From: an uncultured Oscillospiraceae bacterium
GTDB taxonomy: Bacteria > Bacillota > Clostridia > Oscillospirales > Oscillospiraceae
NCBI GenBank assembly: GCA_934591725.1
Contig: CAKTPR010000019.1
Coordinates: forward strand, 1-28,222
Reading direction: 5' to 3'
DNA: 28,222 nt
The translations under genes and the position numbers were made by a program. The first letter of the stretch is position 1. The number at the start of each line of letters is the position of its first letter. The notes under the pieces were generated by a model. It saw only the letters and a program-made list of their open reading frames with translations. It ran no database searches and had not been told where the DNA came from. Below, piece by piece: positions 6,959-15,360 of the stretch.

Positions 6959-8140
6959 ATGAGCCATTACTTTTTCACATCCGAATCCGTGACCGAGGGA
7001 CATCCCGATAAGATCTGCGACCAGATCTCCGACGCCGTGCTCGACGCCATCCTTGAGAAGGATCCGCAGGGGCGCGTCGCCTGCGAGACCACCGTCTCCA
7101 CCGGCCTTGTCCACATCATGGGCGAGATAAGCACCGAGTGCTATGTCGACATTCCGCGCATCGCGCGCGAGGTCATCCGCGAGATCGGCTACGACCGCGC
7201 AAAATACGGCTTTGACTGCGACACCTGCGGCATCATCACGAACATCGACGAGCAGTCCGGCGACATCGCCATGGGCGTTGACAAGTCCCTTGAGAACAAG
7301 AACGGCGAATATGACGAGCTCCAGAACGGTGCCGGCGACCAGGGCATGATGTTCGGCTACGCCTGCGACGAGACCCCGGAGCTTATGCCGATGGCCATCT
7401 CCCTGTCCCACAAGCTCGCAAAGAAGCTCACCGCCGTCAGGAAATCCGGAGAGCTCACTTATCTCAGACCCGACGGCAAGACCCAGGTCACAGTTGAGTA
7501 CGACGAGCAGCGCCGCCCCGTCAGGGTCGACACCGTCGTCATCTCCACTCAGCACTCCCCCGACGTCTCCCTTGAGCAGATCAGAGCCGACATGATCGAA
7601 AAGGTCATCAAGACCACTGTTCCCGCGGAGCTTCTGGACGAGAACACCAAGTACCTCGTCAACCCCACCGGCCGCTTTGTCATCGGCGGGCCGCAGGGCG
7701 ACTCCGGTCTCACCGGACGCAAGATCATCGTCGACACCTACGGCGGCAGCGCTCCCCACGGCGGCGGCGCTTTCTCCGGCAAGGATCCCACTAAGGTCGA
7801 CCGCAGCGCAGCCTACGCCGCGCGCTACGCGGCGAAGAACATCGTCGCGGCTGGCCTTGCGAAGCGCTGCCAGATAGAGCTTGCCTACGCAATAGGCGTG
7901 GCCGCTCCCGTGTCCGTCCTCGTTGAGACCTTCGGCACCGGCACGGTCTCCGACGCCGTCCTGTCCGAGGCAGTGCAGAAGGTGTTCGACCTGCGTCCGA
8001 GCGCCATCATCCGTGACCTCGACCTGCGCCGTCCTATCTACCGCAAGCTCGCCGCTTACGGTCACATGGGGCGCGAAGACCTCGGCGTGAGTTGGGAAAA
8101 GACCGACCGCGTCCAGGCTCTGCTCGATGCGGTGAAGTAA
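6959..8140 (+). CDS. metK: S-adenosylmethionine synthetase
   Basis: Makes S-adenosylmethionine from methionine and ATP in the cytoplasm. 393 residues, the normal length. Conserved elements are all present: GHPDK at 14-18 (ATP-binding His15), the signature GAGDQG at 124-129, the glycine-rich GGGAFSGKD at 268-276, and the C-terminal [18 protein letters not shown]. The start is fixed by AAAGGAGG (6943-6950), 8 nt before the ATG. It is a single-gene transcription unit between the S-box leader and a GC-rich hairpin at 8174-8208. It supplies methyl donor for enzymes such as the methyltransferase at 15357-16148, though nothing ties the two directly. Confidence 0.98.
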   Translation: MSHYFFTSESVTEGHPDKICDQISDAVLDAILEKDPQGRVACETTVSTGLVHIMGEISTECYVDIPRIAREVIREIGYDRAKYGFDCDTCGIITNIDEQSGDIAMGVDKSLENKNGEYDELQNGAGDQGMMFGYACDETPELMPMAISLSHKLAKKLTAVRKSGELTYLRPDGKTQVTVEYDEQRRPVRVDTVVISTQHSPDVSLEQIRADMIEKVIKTTVPAELLDENTKYLVNPTGRFVIGGPQGDSGLTGRKIIVDTYGGSAPHGGGAFSGKDPTKVDRSAAYAARYAAKNIVAAGLAKRCQIELAYAIGVAAPVSVLVETFGTGTVSDAVLSEAVQKVFDLRPSAIIRDLDLRRPIYRKLAAYGHMGREDLGVSWEKTDRVQALLDAVK

Positions 8141-8173
8141 ATAACAGCGCATAAAATCCTAATCGTCTGACTC

Positions 8174-8208
8174 TCCCCCGGCGCGGCTCATGTATCTGCG
8201 CCGGGGGA
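8174..8208 (+). terminator. Terminator-like hairpin after metK
   Basis: TCCCCCGGCGC (8174-8184) pairs with GCGCCGGGGGA (8198-8208). The stem is strong, but the tail CTTCTAT is only weakly T-rich. Confidence 0.65.
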
Positions 8209-8314
8209 CTTCTATGCGCATTTGCAGATTACACATAAGGATTGGCCGTCCTCAGCGGAAATTTGGCGCGAACGCCAAAATGAATAAATATTCGTGTTTT
8301 TCGGAATATATGTG

Positions 8315-8343
8315 TTGACTTTTCCCCGCCGCGGCTTTATGAT
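8315..8343 (+). promoter_or_regulatory. Promoter of the metallo-hydrolase gene
   Basis: TTGACT (8315-8320), 17 bp, TATGAT (8338-8343), followed by the ribosome binding site AAGGAGGG at 8366-8373. The predicted 5' leader is only about 30 nt. Confidence 0.75.
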
Positions 8344-8379
8344 TACGCCATTCAAGTATTCTTTTAAGGAGGGTCCGGT

Positions 8380-9207
8380 ATGGCGCACGCAGCAGATTTT
8401 TCCGAGTTCCCGCTCATCGGTGCGGAAAGCCGCTGGTTCACCGTGTGGCAGATCGCGCCCAACGTAAAGGCTATATTTGAGCCGCATCATTTTCAGGAAG
8501 TGATAAGCTACCTGATCGAGGGCGAGACCGGCGCAGTGCTTTTCGATTCCGGTATGGGCATCGGGAACATGAAGGCGCTGGTGGAGTCGCTCACGGATAA
8601 GCCCATAACGCTCGTCTGCTCGCACGGCCACTTCGACCATGTCGGCGGGGCGTGGCAGTTCGGCGGAGCGCATAAGCTCTGCACTCCTGATTCCGTCGCC
8701 GAGGCGGCTGAGGGCTTTTCACTCCCGGCGGACGATGAGAACCGTTCTCTTGCGGCCTTCTCCATTGTCGGTACGCTGTGGTTCGACCCCAAGACCTTCT
8801 GCGTGAAGCCCTATAAGGTCATCCCTGCGGAGGAGGGCGAGGTCTTTGAACTCGGCGGCAGACGGCTGCGCGTCGTCGCTGCTCCCGGTCACTCCGACGA
8901 CGGCCTGATGCTTGCCGATGATGAACACCGCCTGCTCTTCACCGGCGACACGGTGTACCCCGGCCCGCTGTATGCGCACCTTTCCGGGGAGCACGGCGCG
9001 GAGGTCTACCGCAGGACGCTCGAAAAGCTCGCGCCGGAGTTTGCCGGCTACACGCTCCTGTGCTCGCACAACGCCCCCGTGATGGAGGGCGCGGCGCTCG
9101 CGGAGATGGCCGAGGCGTTCAGCGCGATCGAGCGCGGGGACGTGTCCGGATATGAATATATGCGGCACCGACGATATGATTTTGACGGATTTTCTATTGT
9201 AATGTAA
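8380..9207 (+). CDS. Metallo-beta-lactamase-fold hydrolase
   Basis: A di-zinc hydrolase of the MBL superfamily with 275 residues and a full ligand set: SHGHFDH at 81-87 (His82, His84, Asp86, His87), His171 in APGHSDD, Asp190 in FTGDTVYPG and His230 in CSHNAP. The arrangement resembles glyoxalase II-like and general hydrolase members rather than beta-lactamases. No signal peptide is visible, so it should be cytoplasmic. The substrate cannot be deduced. The start is supported by AAGGAGGG 6 nt upstream. It appears monocistronic: its own promoter lies upstream and a repeat element follows about 20 bp after the stop. Confidence 0.9.
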   Translation: MAHAADFSEFPLIGAESRWFTVWQIAPNVKAIFEPHHFQEVISYLIEGETGAVLFDSGMGIGNMKALVESLTDKPITLVCSHGHFDHVGGAWQFGGAHKLCTPDSVAEAAEGFSLPADDENRSLAAFSIVGTLWFDPKTFCVKPYKVIPAEEGEVFELGGRRLRVVAAPGHSDDGLMLADDEHRLLFTGDTVYPGPLYAHLSGEHGAEVYRRTLEKLAPEFAGYTLLCSHNAPVMEGAALAEMAEAFSAIERGDVSGYEYMRHRRYDFDGFSIVM

Positions 9208-9229
9208 GTTTATACTGTGCTCTAATGCA

Positions 9230-9506
9230 TACCATCAGATGACAAGCGCGCACACGCCTGACAGCATGTCCTTCCGGTGCTTTTTGTCCTTTTCGTCTTG
9301 ATGGGTTACGACACATCTGCGACTCAAAAACCAAAAATCACACGAAAATCCATCGCTGTCAGGTGCAAGCAGTTTTGCCGGAGCAGAAATGCGTTCAGGC
9401 AATGAAAAGCCCGCAGGCAATACTTTGTGTATTGGCAAGGGCTTTGAAGCGGCATGGGCGTTTTTCTGCCCGTCAAAACCGTGTGTGTCCTTGTCAGCTG
9501 ATGGTA
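9230..9506. mobile_element. Putative MITE-like element with terminal inverted repeats
   Basis: The left end TACCATCAGATGACAAG (9230-9246) and the right end, read in reverse complement as TACCATCAGCTGACAAG (9506-9490), differ at one base in 17. The similarity continues imperfectly through a CACACG segment for about 27 bp. Both ends finish in TA, which could be a TA target duplication of the IS630/Tc1-mariner type. Inside is a further hairpin, AAAGCCC (9406-9412) with GGGCTTT (9439-9445), nesting CAATAC with GTATTG. No transposase is encoded; an antisense open frame across it is most likely spurious. It fills the gap between the hydrolase gene and the ABC operon. Confidence 0.55.
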
Positions 9507-9535
9507 GTGTCCAAAAATAAAAACGGAGGAAAAAC

Positions 9536-10309
9536 ATGAAAAAATTTGTTGCTTTTATACTTGCGCTTATTATGATACTTTCTCTCGCCGCCTGCGGTTC
9601 GAGCCAGAGTGCCGAAAAGACCTGGGAAGATGAGCTTGGAACGGCAGGGCTCCTGCGCGTCGGCATCGCTACCGACTATCCCCCCTATGAGAGCTACGAC
9701 GCTGACGGCAACGTCGTCGGCCTTGACGCCGATATCGCCCAGCTCATCGCCGACAAGCTCGGCGTAAAGCTCGAGCTCGTTCCCATGTCCTTTGACACCA
9801 TCGTCTCCGCCGTCGCCGCCGGCACGGTCGACATGGGCATCTCCTGCTTCTCCTATAACGAGGAGCGTGCAAAGAGCGTCCTCTTCTCCAACACCTACAT
9901 GACCTCCGCACAGGCCTGCTTCACCTCCACCAAGTACGGCGTTGACACCATGGAAGACCTCAAGGACGGCGTCGTCTGCGCGGGCAACGGCACGACCGGT
10001 ATGGACGTTGCGGAATCCCTCAAGGATCAGTACGGCTTCACCACTCAGGCCGGTGAGATTGCCATCATCACCGAGGCTATCCGCTCCGGCGCTGTGAAGG
10101 GCTGCATCACCGAGCTGTGTGTTGCGCAGAGCGTGAGCGACAATAACCCCGGCGAGTTCCAGATCATTGCCGATAACCTCTCCGAGGAGCAGATCAAGGC
10201 CGTCGCAAACCTCAACAGCACCAAGCTCATTGAGGAAGTCAACAAGATCATCGATGAGTTCACCGCGAGCGACGATTACAGCGCCCTCGTCGTGAAATGG
10301 TTCGGCTGA
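9536..10309 (+). CDS. Amino-acid ABC transporter substrate-binding lipoprotein
   Basis: Extracellular solute-binding protein of family 3 (polar amino acids/glutamine/histidine type), 257 residues. It begins with a lipoprotein signal: a basic start, a hydrophobic stretch and the lipobox LAAC with Cys20. The mature part opens with LLRVGIATDYPPYESYDADG, the hallmark of this family, followed by GLDADIAQLIADKLG and GTVDMGISCFSYNEERAKSV. It captures the substrate for the permease and ATPase downstream. GGAGG lies just upstream of the ATG. A terminator follows the gene, which probably makes this component more abundant than the membrane parts. The exact amino acid or derivative cannot be read from the sequence. 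Confidence 0.93.
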   Translation: MKKFVAFILALIMILSLAACGSSQSAEKTWEDELGTAGLLRVGIATDYPPYESYDADGNVVGLDADIAQLIADKLGVKLELVPMSFDTIVSAVAAGTVDMGISCFSYNEERAKSVLFSNTYMTSAQACFTSTKYGVDTMEDLKDGVVCAGNGTTGMDVAESLKDQYGFTTQAGEIAIITEAIRSGAVKGCITELCVAQSVSDNNPGEFQIIADNLSEEQIKAVANLNSTKLIEEVNKIIDEFTASDDYSALVVKWFG

Positions 10310-10341
10310 TATTATCAGGCAGATAATCTAAGAACATAAGC

Positions 10342-10365
10342 AAAGGGGGCCTCCGCCCCCTTTTT
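10342..10365 (+). terminator. Intra-operon (partial) terminator after the binding-protein gene
   Basis: AAAGGGGGC (10342-10350) pairs with GCCCCCTTT (10355-10363) around CTCC and is followed by two more T. Its place between binding protein and permease fits attenuation that favours the binding protein. Confidence 0.8.
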
Positions 10366-10410
10366 GCCTGTTTAATCAGGACATACTTATAATCAGTTAG
10401 GAATATTACA

Positions 10411-11091
10411 ATGAATGTTTTTCAAAGGATACTCACCGCGGAAAACCTGCTCTTCATGCTCAAGGGCGCGGGCTGCTCGCTGCTGGTCGCCATCGCGGCG
10501 CTGGCCGGCGGCTCTATCCTCGCGCTGCTTGCCGCCATGGCAAAGATGAGCAAGAGCAAGATCCTGCGCGTCATCGCAAACGTCTATGTTGAAGTCATCC
10601 GCGGCACGCCGATGATGCTTCAGATTCTCATACTCTATCTCTGCGGCCCTGTCATCACGAGGACGCTGTTCCACTATGTCTTTACCCCGAACCCGCTCGT
10701 CGTCGGCACCATCGCCATCGGCATAAACTCCGGCGCGTATACCTCGGAGCTGTTCCGCTCGGCCATCCAGTCCATCGACAAGGGGCAGTGGGAAGCCGCC
10801 AAGACCATCGGCCTTAACTACTGGCAGACGATGAAGGAGATCATTCTCCCGCAGGCCTTCAAGCGCGTGCTGCCGCCGTACATAAACGAGTTCATCGTGC
10901 TTATAAAGGACTCGTCCCTGCTCGCGTCGATAGGCGCGGTGGAGCTGCTGCACGGCGCGCAGGTGCTCGGCGCGAATTACTATAACTATATGATCCCGCT
11001 GCTGTGCGCGACGGTCATGTACCTTGTCATGACAATGACCATTTCGCACTTTGCGCGTAAACTGGAGAGGAGGCTGGCTCAGAGTGATTAA
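10411..11091 (+). CDS. Amino-acid ABC transporter permease
   Basis: Integral membrane subunit of the His/Glu/Gln/Arg/opine permease family, 226 residues, with about five membrane segments. The family motifs are present: [17 protein letters not shown] near the first third, and the EAA loop region with [32 protein letters not shown], which contacts the ATPase. The ribosome binding site is modest (AGGAA about 8 nt before the ATG). Its 3' end overlaps the ATPase gene by 8 nt, so both are made together. Confidence 0.93.
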   Translation: MNVFQRILTAENLLFMLKGAGCSLLVAIAALAGGSILALLAAMAKMSKSKILRVIANVYVEVIRGTPMMLQILILYLCGPVITRTLFHYVFTPNPLVVGTIAIGINSGAYTSELFRSAIQSIDKGQWEAAKTIGLNYWQTMKEIILPQAFKRVLPPYINEFIVLIKDSSLLASIGAVELLHGAQVLGANYYNYMIPLLCATVMYLVMTMTISHFARKLERRLAQSD

Positions 11092-11809
11092 CGCTGTGCA
11101 TCTTAAAAAGTCCTTCGGCAGCGTCGAGGCCGTGGACGATGTGTCCCTGCACATTGAAAAGGGCGAGGTGATCTGCATCATCGGGCCGTCCGGTTCCGGC
11201 AAGAGCACCCTCATCCGCTGCCTGCACGGGCTGGAGACGCCCGACAGCGGCGAGCTTTATATAGACGGGCAGAAAATAGATTTCACCAAGAACAACAGCA
11301 AGGCCTTCTCCCGCGTCGGCTTTGTGTTCCAGCTCTTCAACCTCTTCCCTCACAAGACCGTGCTCGATAACCTCACGCTCGGCCCGGTAAAGGCATTCAA
11401 TATCCCGAAGGCCGAGGCCGAGGAAAAGGCGCATAAGCTGCTCGCCCGCGTCGGGCTGGACGACAAGGCCGAGGCCTACCCCAACCAGCTCTCCGGCGGT
11501 CAGAAGCAGCGTGTGGCGATCGCCCGCGCGCTGTGCCAGAACCCGGAGGTCATCCTCTTTGACGAACCAACCTCCGCGCTTGACCCCGAAATGATCGGCG
11601 AGGTGCTCAACGTCATGAAGGAGCTTGCGGACGAGGGCATGACCCTTGCCGTCGTGACGCACGAGATGGGCTTTGCCCGCAAGGTCGCGACCCGCGTGAT
11701 CTTCTTCGACGGCGGGCGCATCGTTGAGGAAGGCACGCCCGACGAGATATTTGACCACCCGAAGAGTGACCGCCTCAAGCTGTTCCTTTCGCAGGTCATC
11801 CACATGTGA
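11084..11809 (+). CDS. Amino-acid ABC transporter ATP-binding protein
   Basis: Cytoplasmic ATPase of the GlnQ/HisP type, 241 residues from a GTG start that overlaps the permease stop. This start gives the usual N-terminus [12 protein letters not shown] and is preceded by a GAGAGGAGG stretch at 11065-11073. Walker A GPSGSGKS is at 34-41, the signature LSGGQKQR at 136-143 and Walker [12 protein letters not shown] at 156-166, followed by the H-loop VVTHEMGFA. It powers the importer formed with the two preceding genes. The PfkB gene starts almost directly after its stop. Confidence 0.94.
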   Translation: MINAVHLKKSFGSVEAVDDVSLHIEKGEVICIIGPSGSGKSTLIRCLHGLETPDSGELYIDGQKIDFTKNNSKAFSRVGFVFQLFNLFPHKTVLDNLTLGPVKAFNIPKAEAEEKAHKLLARVGLDDKAEAYPNQLSGGQKQRVAIARALCQNPEVILFDEPTSALDPEMIGEVLNVMKELADEGMTLAVVTHEMGFARKVATRVIFFDGGRIVEEGTPDEIFDHPKSDRLKLFLSQVIHM

Positions 11810-11814
11810 GCGCC

Positions 11815-12756
11815 ATGGAATACATTGTAGCCGGTTACAACATGCTGACGGATATCACCTATTCCGACGGCAGCACCATAGAAAACACCCCCGGCGGCTC
11901 GTTCTACTCCGCCTCCGGGGTCAGGTTCTGGCGCGACAGCGTCGCCTATGTCGGCACTGCCGGGCCGGATTTTGAGCGCTGGTACGGGAAATGGTTCAAT
12001 GATAACGCCATAGACTGCCGCGTGAAGCCCTGTCTGGCGAAAACGCTCAGGTACACCCTCTCCTACGCCGCAAACGGCATATGGTCGGAGGAGTGCAGCT
12101 ACGGCGAGGAATACGAGGCCATGGCGAAGGACGTCGGGCGCATCACGCCGGAAATGCTCGGCGAGTGCGTGGACGCCGCCACCCGCGGCATCTACCTTGA
12201 AGCGAGCCTTTCGGCAAAGATCGCCGATCATTTTGCCGAGGTCAAAGCACTCATCCCGAACGGCGTTTTCCTCTGGGAGATAAACGGCGACGACCTGCGC
12301 GATCCCGCGAAGCGTGAAGCCATTGAGGAGCGCATCGCCATTGCCGATGCCTTTTCCCTCAACCTCGACGAGGCGCAGGGCTTCTTCGGCACGGACGACG
12401 GGGACGCTATTCTGCGCGGGCTCTCCGCCTACGGCAAGCCCTGCTTCTTCCGTCTCGGTGAAAAGGGCGCAGGCATTGTGCGTCCTGAGGGCGCAGTATT
12501 CGGCCGCTCCGTCGGGACGGAAAAGAGCGTCGACCCTACAGGCTGCGGCAACTGCTCCACCGCCGCGGCGATGATCGGCCTTGCCGAAGCGCTGCCGGAT
12601 GAAATGACCGTCGCCATGGCAAACATCGCGGCGGGACACTGCGCGGCGCAGTTCGGCCCCTGGCCGTGCGTGACGCAGGAGAGCCGCGCCAAGGCGTATG
12701 AAGAGCTGGACAGCTATCTTGCCGCCGCGCCTTTTGTTTACGGGAGGCTTTTATGA
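11815..12756 (+). CDS. PfkB-family carbohydrate kinase-like protein with altered catalytic motif
   Basis: Ribokinase-fold sugar kinase homologue, 313 residues from ATG 11815; GTG 11806 is an alternative. The N-terminal substrate half includes NTPGGSFYSAS, and the C-terminal ATP/anion-hole motif reads VDPTGCGNCSTAAAM. In typical PfkB kinases this motif is GAGD, with the Asp as catalytic base; here it is GCGN, with Asn246 at that position. Either a subgroup uses another base or activity is reduced. Position in the operon (4-nt overlap with the BtpA gene, 5-nt gap after the ATPase) suggests it acts on the imported compound, in the manner of fructosamine kinases such as FrlD. That role is inference. 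Confidence 0.85.
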   Translation: MEYIVAGYNMLTDITYSDGSTIENTPGGSFYSASGVRFWRDSVAYVGTAGPDFERWYGKWFNDNAIDCRVKPCLAKTLRYTLSYAANGIWSEECSYGEEYEAMAKDVGRITPEMLGECVDAATRGIYLEASLSAKIADHFAEVKALIPNGVFLWEINGDDLRDPAKREAIEERIAIADAFSLNLDEAQGFFGTDDGDAILRGLSAYGKPCFFRLGEKGAGIVRPEGAVFGRSVGTEKSVDPTGCGNCSTAAAMIGLAEALPDEMTVAMANIAAGHCAAQFGPWPCVTQESRAKAYEELDSYLAAAPFVYGRLL

Positions 12757-13490
12757 AAGCATTCAGCGAAATATTCAAAGAAACCAAACCCATCATCGGC
12801 GTCATCCACCTCAAGGGGACGGACGAGGCCGATATCCGCGAGCGCGCCAAGAGGGAGATCGAGCTCTATCTCAACGGCGGGCTCGACGGCATTATAGTTG
12901 AGGACTATTTCGGAACGTACCCGAACCTTGTCTGGGCGCTCGGCTATCTGCAGGAGCAGAAGATCGGCATCCCTTACGGCGTCAACTGCCTGAACTTCGA
13001 TTCGCTCTGCTTCAAGCTCGCGCGGGACTTTTCCTGCGATTTTCTCCAGCTTGATTCCGTCGTCGGCCATGTGAAGCCGCGCGACGAAGCGACGCTCGAC
13101 GCTTTCTTCGCCCTTGAGCGCCCCACCTGCGATGCTCTCGTCCTTGGCGGTGTGCGCTTCAAGTACCAGCCGGTGCTCTCGGAGCACACGGTGGAGGAGG
13201 ACATCGAGACGGCAAAAGGGCGCTGCGACGCGATATGCGTGACTGGCGACGGTACCGGCATGGAAGCGCCCATCGATAAGATACGCCGCTTCAAGCTCGC
13301 CTGCGGGGACACGCCGCTTATCATATGTTCGGGCGTGAACGTGGATAACTGTGCAGAGCAGCTCGCTGTTGCAGACGGCGCGGTCGTCGGCAGCTTCTTC
13401 AAGGACACCGGTCATGACACCGGAGACGTCTCTGCGGAAAAAATAGAACTCCTCATGCAGCAGGTGCGCGCGCTGCGCGGGACGCTATGA
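12753..13490 (+). CDS. BtpA/SgcQ family TIM-barrel protein
   Basis: 245 residues of the BtpA family, named after a cyanobacterial photosystem I biogenesis factor but widespread in non-photosynthetic bacteria (for example SgcQ of E. coli). Family features seen: KPIIGVIHLKG at the N-terminus, GLDGIIVEDYFG, the CVTGDGTGMEAPIDKI segment and the phosphate-binding SGVNVDNCAEQLAVADGAVVG near the C-terminus. The late glycine-rich strand resembles phosphate sites of other TIM barrels, so a phosphorylated substrate, possibly the product of the upstream kinase, is plausible. Overlaps of 4 nt on both sides tie it to the kinase and the MATE gene. The reaction is unknown. Confidence 0.88.
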   Translation: MKAFSEIFKETKPIIGVIHLKGTDEADIRERAKREIELYLNGGLDGIIVEDYFGTYPNLVWALGYLQEQKIGIPYGVNCLNFDSLCFKLARDFSCDFLQLDSVVGHVKPRDEATLDAFFALERPTCDALVLGGVRFKYQPVLSEHTVEEDIETAKGRCDAICVTGDGTGMEAPIDKIRRFKLACGDTPLIICSGVNVDNCAEQLAVADGAVVGSFFKDTGHDTGDVSAEKIELLMQQVRALRGTL

Positions 13491-14854
13491 GCGCCGTGGA
13501 GGATATCAAAGCCGCTTCCTCGGAGCTGCTCACGGCTCCCCCGGCAAAGGCGCTGCTGCGCTTTGCCCTGCCGCTGATGGCGGGCGGCGCATGTCAGCAG
13601 ATATATGCGCTGACTGACGCCGCGGTCGTCGGGCGTGTGCTCGGCGTGAACGCGCTTTCGGCGCTCGGTGCGTGTGACCTGCTCGTCTGGCTTGTCGGCG
13701 CATCCCTCGGCGCTTTCACTCAGGGCTTTTCGATCCGTCTCTCCACCGCCTTCGGTGCAGGTGACAGGGAGCTTTTCTGCCGCACCGCCGCGACCTCGCT
13801 GCTGCTCGCGCTCGTCTCCGGGCTTCTGCTGTGCATCGCGACGGAGCTGTGCGCCCCGCTCATCCTCCACGCCATGCAGGTGCAGCCGGAGATATGGGAC
13901 TATGCCCTCATATACCTGCGCACGATCTACGCGGGTATACCGTTTCTGATGCTGTACCATTTCTTTTCGGGCGTGCTGCGCTCCGTGGGCGACAGCCGCG
14001 CGCCGCTGCGCGCGATGCTCATATCCTCGGTGCTGAACATCGTCCTTGATATAGTGCTGGTCGCGTTTCTGCACCGCGGCATATTCGGAGCCGCCGCCGC
14101 GACGGTCTTTTCACAGGGCGTCTCGGCGCTCTATGCGGGTCTGTGCGCGCGTAAGCTCATCGTCCCGGCAGACAAAGCCGCGCTGCGCTATGACGGCGCT
14201 CTAACCGCGCCGATGCTGCGCTTCTCCGCGCTCATGACGGTGCAGGTCGCGGTGAGTGCGGTCGGCGGGCTCGTGACCCAGACCGTGGTGAACACCTATC
14301 CCATCCCATACATCGCGGGCTACACCGCGACGAACAAGCTTTATGGCCTGCTCGAATTTGCCGCGATCTCCTACGGCTACGCGATCACGACCTACACCGG
14401 GCAGAACTACGGTGCGGGGAACATCCCCCGCGTCCGCCGCGGACTCATCGTCGGCGAAGGGCTTGCCCTTGCAACGTCCGCGCTCTTCTCGCTGCTGATC
14501 TTCACCGCGGGGCGGGCGCTGGTCATGGTCTTTCTTTCCGGTGACGCTGCTGACGTCGCCGCGGCCTGCGCGGTCGGGCTGAAGTTTCTGCGCATCATGG
14601 GCGTCGGAATGTCGATGCTGTACACAGTCCACTTCATGCGCTCGTTCGTGCAGGGGCTCGGTCACGCCGGGCTTGCCACGGCGGCCAGCGTATGCGAGCT
14701 GGCTGCGCGCCTTGCTTCGGTCTTCCTCCTCGGCGCAGTGCTCGGCACGGACTGCGTGCTCTACGCCGAGACGCTCGCATGGATCGCCGGTGCAGTCATC
14801 ACGACGATCGGTGCGGTGTACTACGCCCGGCGCTTGAAGACGCCCAGTATGTAA
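13487..14854 (+). CDS. MATE family multidrug/metabolite exporter
   Basis: Polytopic membrane protein of 455 residues with about 12 predicted hydrophobic segments, in the NorM/DinF-like MATE family, which uses Na+ or H+ gradients to export organic molecules. Family features include the start ALLRFALPLMAGGACQQIYA, TDAAVVGRVLG and the repeated half around LLEFAAISYGYAITTYTGQNYGAG. The ATG overlaps the BtpA stop (ATGA), so it is co-translated with the operon. In this setting it might export a by-product or an analogue of the imported compound. A strong bidirectional hairpin closes the operon at 14884-14932. Confidence 0.93.
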   Translation: MSAVEDIKAASSELLTAPPAKALLRFALPLMAGGACQQIYALTDAAVVGRVLGVNALSALGACDLLVWLVGASLGAFTQGFSIRLSTAFGAGDRELFCRTAATSLLLALVSGLLLCIATELCAPLILHAMQVQPEIWDYALIYLRTIYAGIPFLMLYHFFSGVLRSVGDSRAPLRAMLISSVLNIVLDIVLVAFLHRGIFGAAAATVFSQGVSALYAGLCARKLIVPADKAALRYDGALTAPMLRFSALMTVQVAVSAVGGLVTQTVVNTYPIPYIAGYTATNKLYGLLEFAAISYGYAITTYTGQNYGAGNIPRVRRGLIVGEGLALATSALFSLLIFTAGRALVMVFLSGDAADVAAACAVGLKFLRIMGVGMSMLYTVHFMRSFVQGLGHAGLATAASVCELAARLASVFLLGAVLGTDCVLYAETLAWIAGAVITTIGAVYYARRLKTPSM

Positions 14855-14883
14855 ACCTTGAAAATACTTCTTTATACGAAAAT

Positions 14884-14932
14884 AACCAGCCCCCGGTAAA
14901 ACCGTGCAGTACGGCTTTACCGGGGGCTGGTT
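14884..14932. terminator. Bidirectional terminator between the MATE and FmdE genes
   Basis: A 22-bp stem with one mismatch (14884-14905 with 14911-14932; core CCAGCCCCCGGTAAA) around GCAGT separates two convergent operons. The + strand tail is TTTCTCT. Confidence 0.88.
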
Positions 14933-14940
14933 TCTCTGCT

Positions 14941-15360
14941 TCATCTCTTCTTTTTCGGCGGAAGATCGGGCGGCGCTTCAAAGCGCACAGGCGTCTGCGC
15001 GAACACCTCGCCGAGCGGCGCGGTGAGGATGAAGTCCCTTTTCTCATCGCGGCTCAGTCCCTCCGGCATAGCGGCGGCGGCAAGTCTGACGCTCCTGCCG
15101 CTCTCGCGGTCATAGAAGTTGAACGCCGCCTCGTCGCTGTCGCGCACTTCGAGACGACCGTTACCTACCGTCGTGCCGAAGACTACCTGTATCCCGTCGA
15201 GATAGCAGGCGCGGCTCTCGGCGATGCAGTACAGATTTGTCCCCTTCTTTTCAGGGCTCAGGATATCCAGCGCCGCGGCCGCGGCTCTGACTCCGATGGC
15301 AAGGCCGGGGCAGTAGTGCCCGTGCAGCTCGCCGGCTTTTTCATACAGCTCTTTTATCAT
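14941..15360 (-). CDS. FmdE-domain protein
   Basis: 139 residues matching the FmdE domain, first known from formylmethanofuran dehydrogenase operons and found in many anaerobes without that pathway. Visible motifs are HGHYCPGLAIGVRAA (His13, Cys17) and ESRACYLDGIQVVFGTTVGNG (Cys52). In many relatives the last motif carries a further Cys (GCT); here it is GTT, so one potential metal ligand is missing. There is no C-terminal zinc finger. The ATG at 15360 overlaps the methyltransferase stop (ATGA), with GGGGAGAG just upstream. As the last gene of a metal-chelate importer operon it may bind or handle the imported metal; this is inference. Confidence 0.85.
   Translation of the reverse strand: MIKELYEKAGELHGHYCPGLAIGVRAAAAALDILSPEKKGTNLYCIAESRACYLDGIQVVFGTTVGNGRLEVRDSDEAAFNFYDRESGRSVRLAAAAMPEGLSRDEKRDFILTAPLGEVFAQTPVRFEAPPDLPPKKKR

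Noticed and set aside
6872..8152. 426-codon open frame antisense to metK
   Set aside because: It is the complement of a highly conserved gene in a GC-rich genome, with low-complexity composition and no ribosome binding site; it also crosses the riboswitch terminator.
8262..8279. TTTGGCG/CGCCAAA hairpin upstream of the metallo-hydrolase gene
   Set aside because: Only 7 bp, no T run, and upstream of the promoter; no function can be supported.
9235..9666. 143-codon - strand open frame over the 277-bp element and the start of the binding-protein gene
   Set aside because: It runs into the antisense of a lipoprotein signal and spans both terminal inverted repeats; more likely a spurious frame over a repeat.
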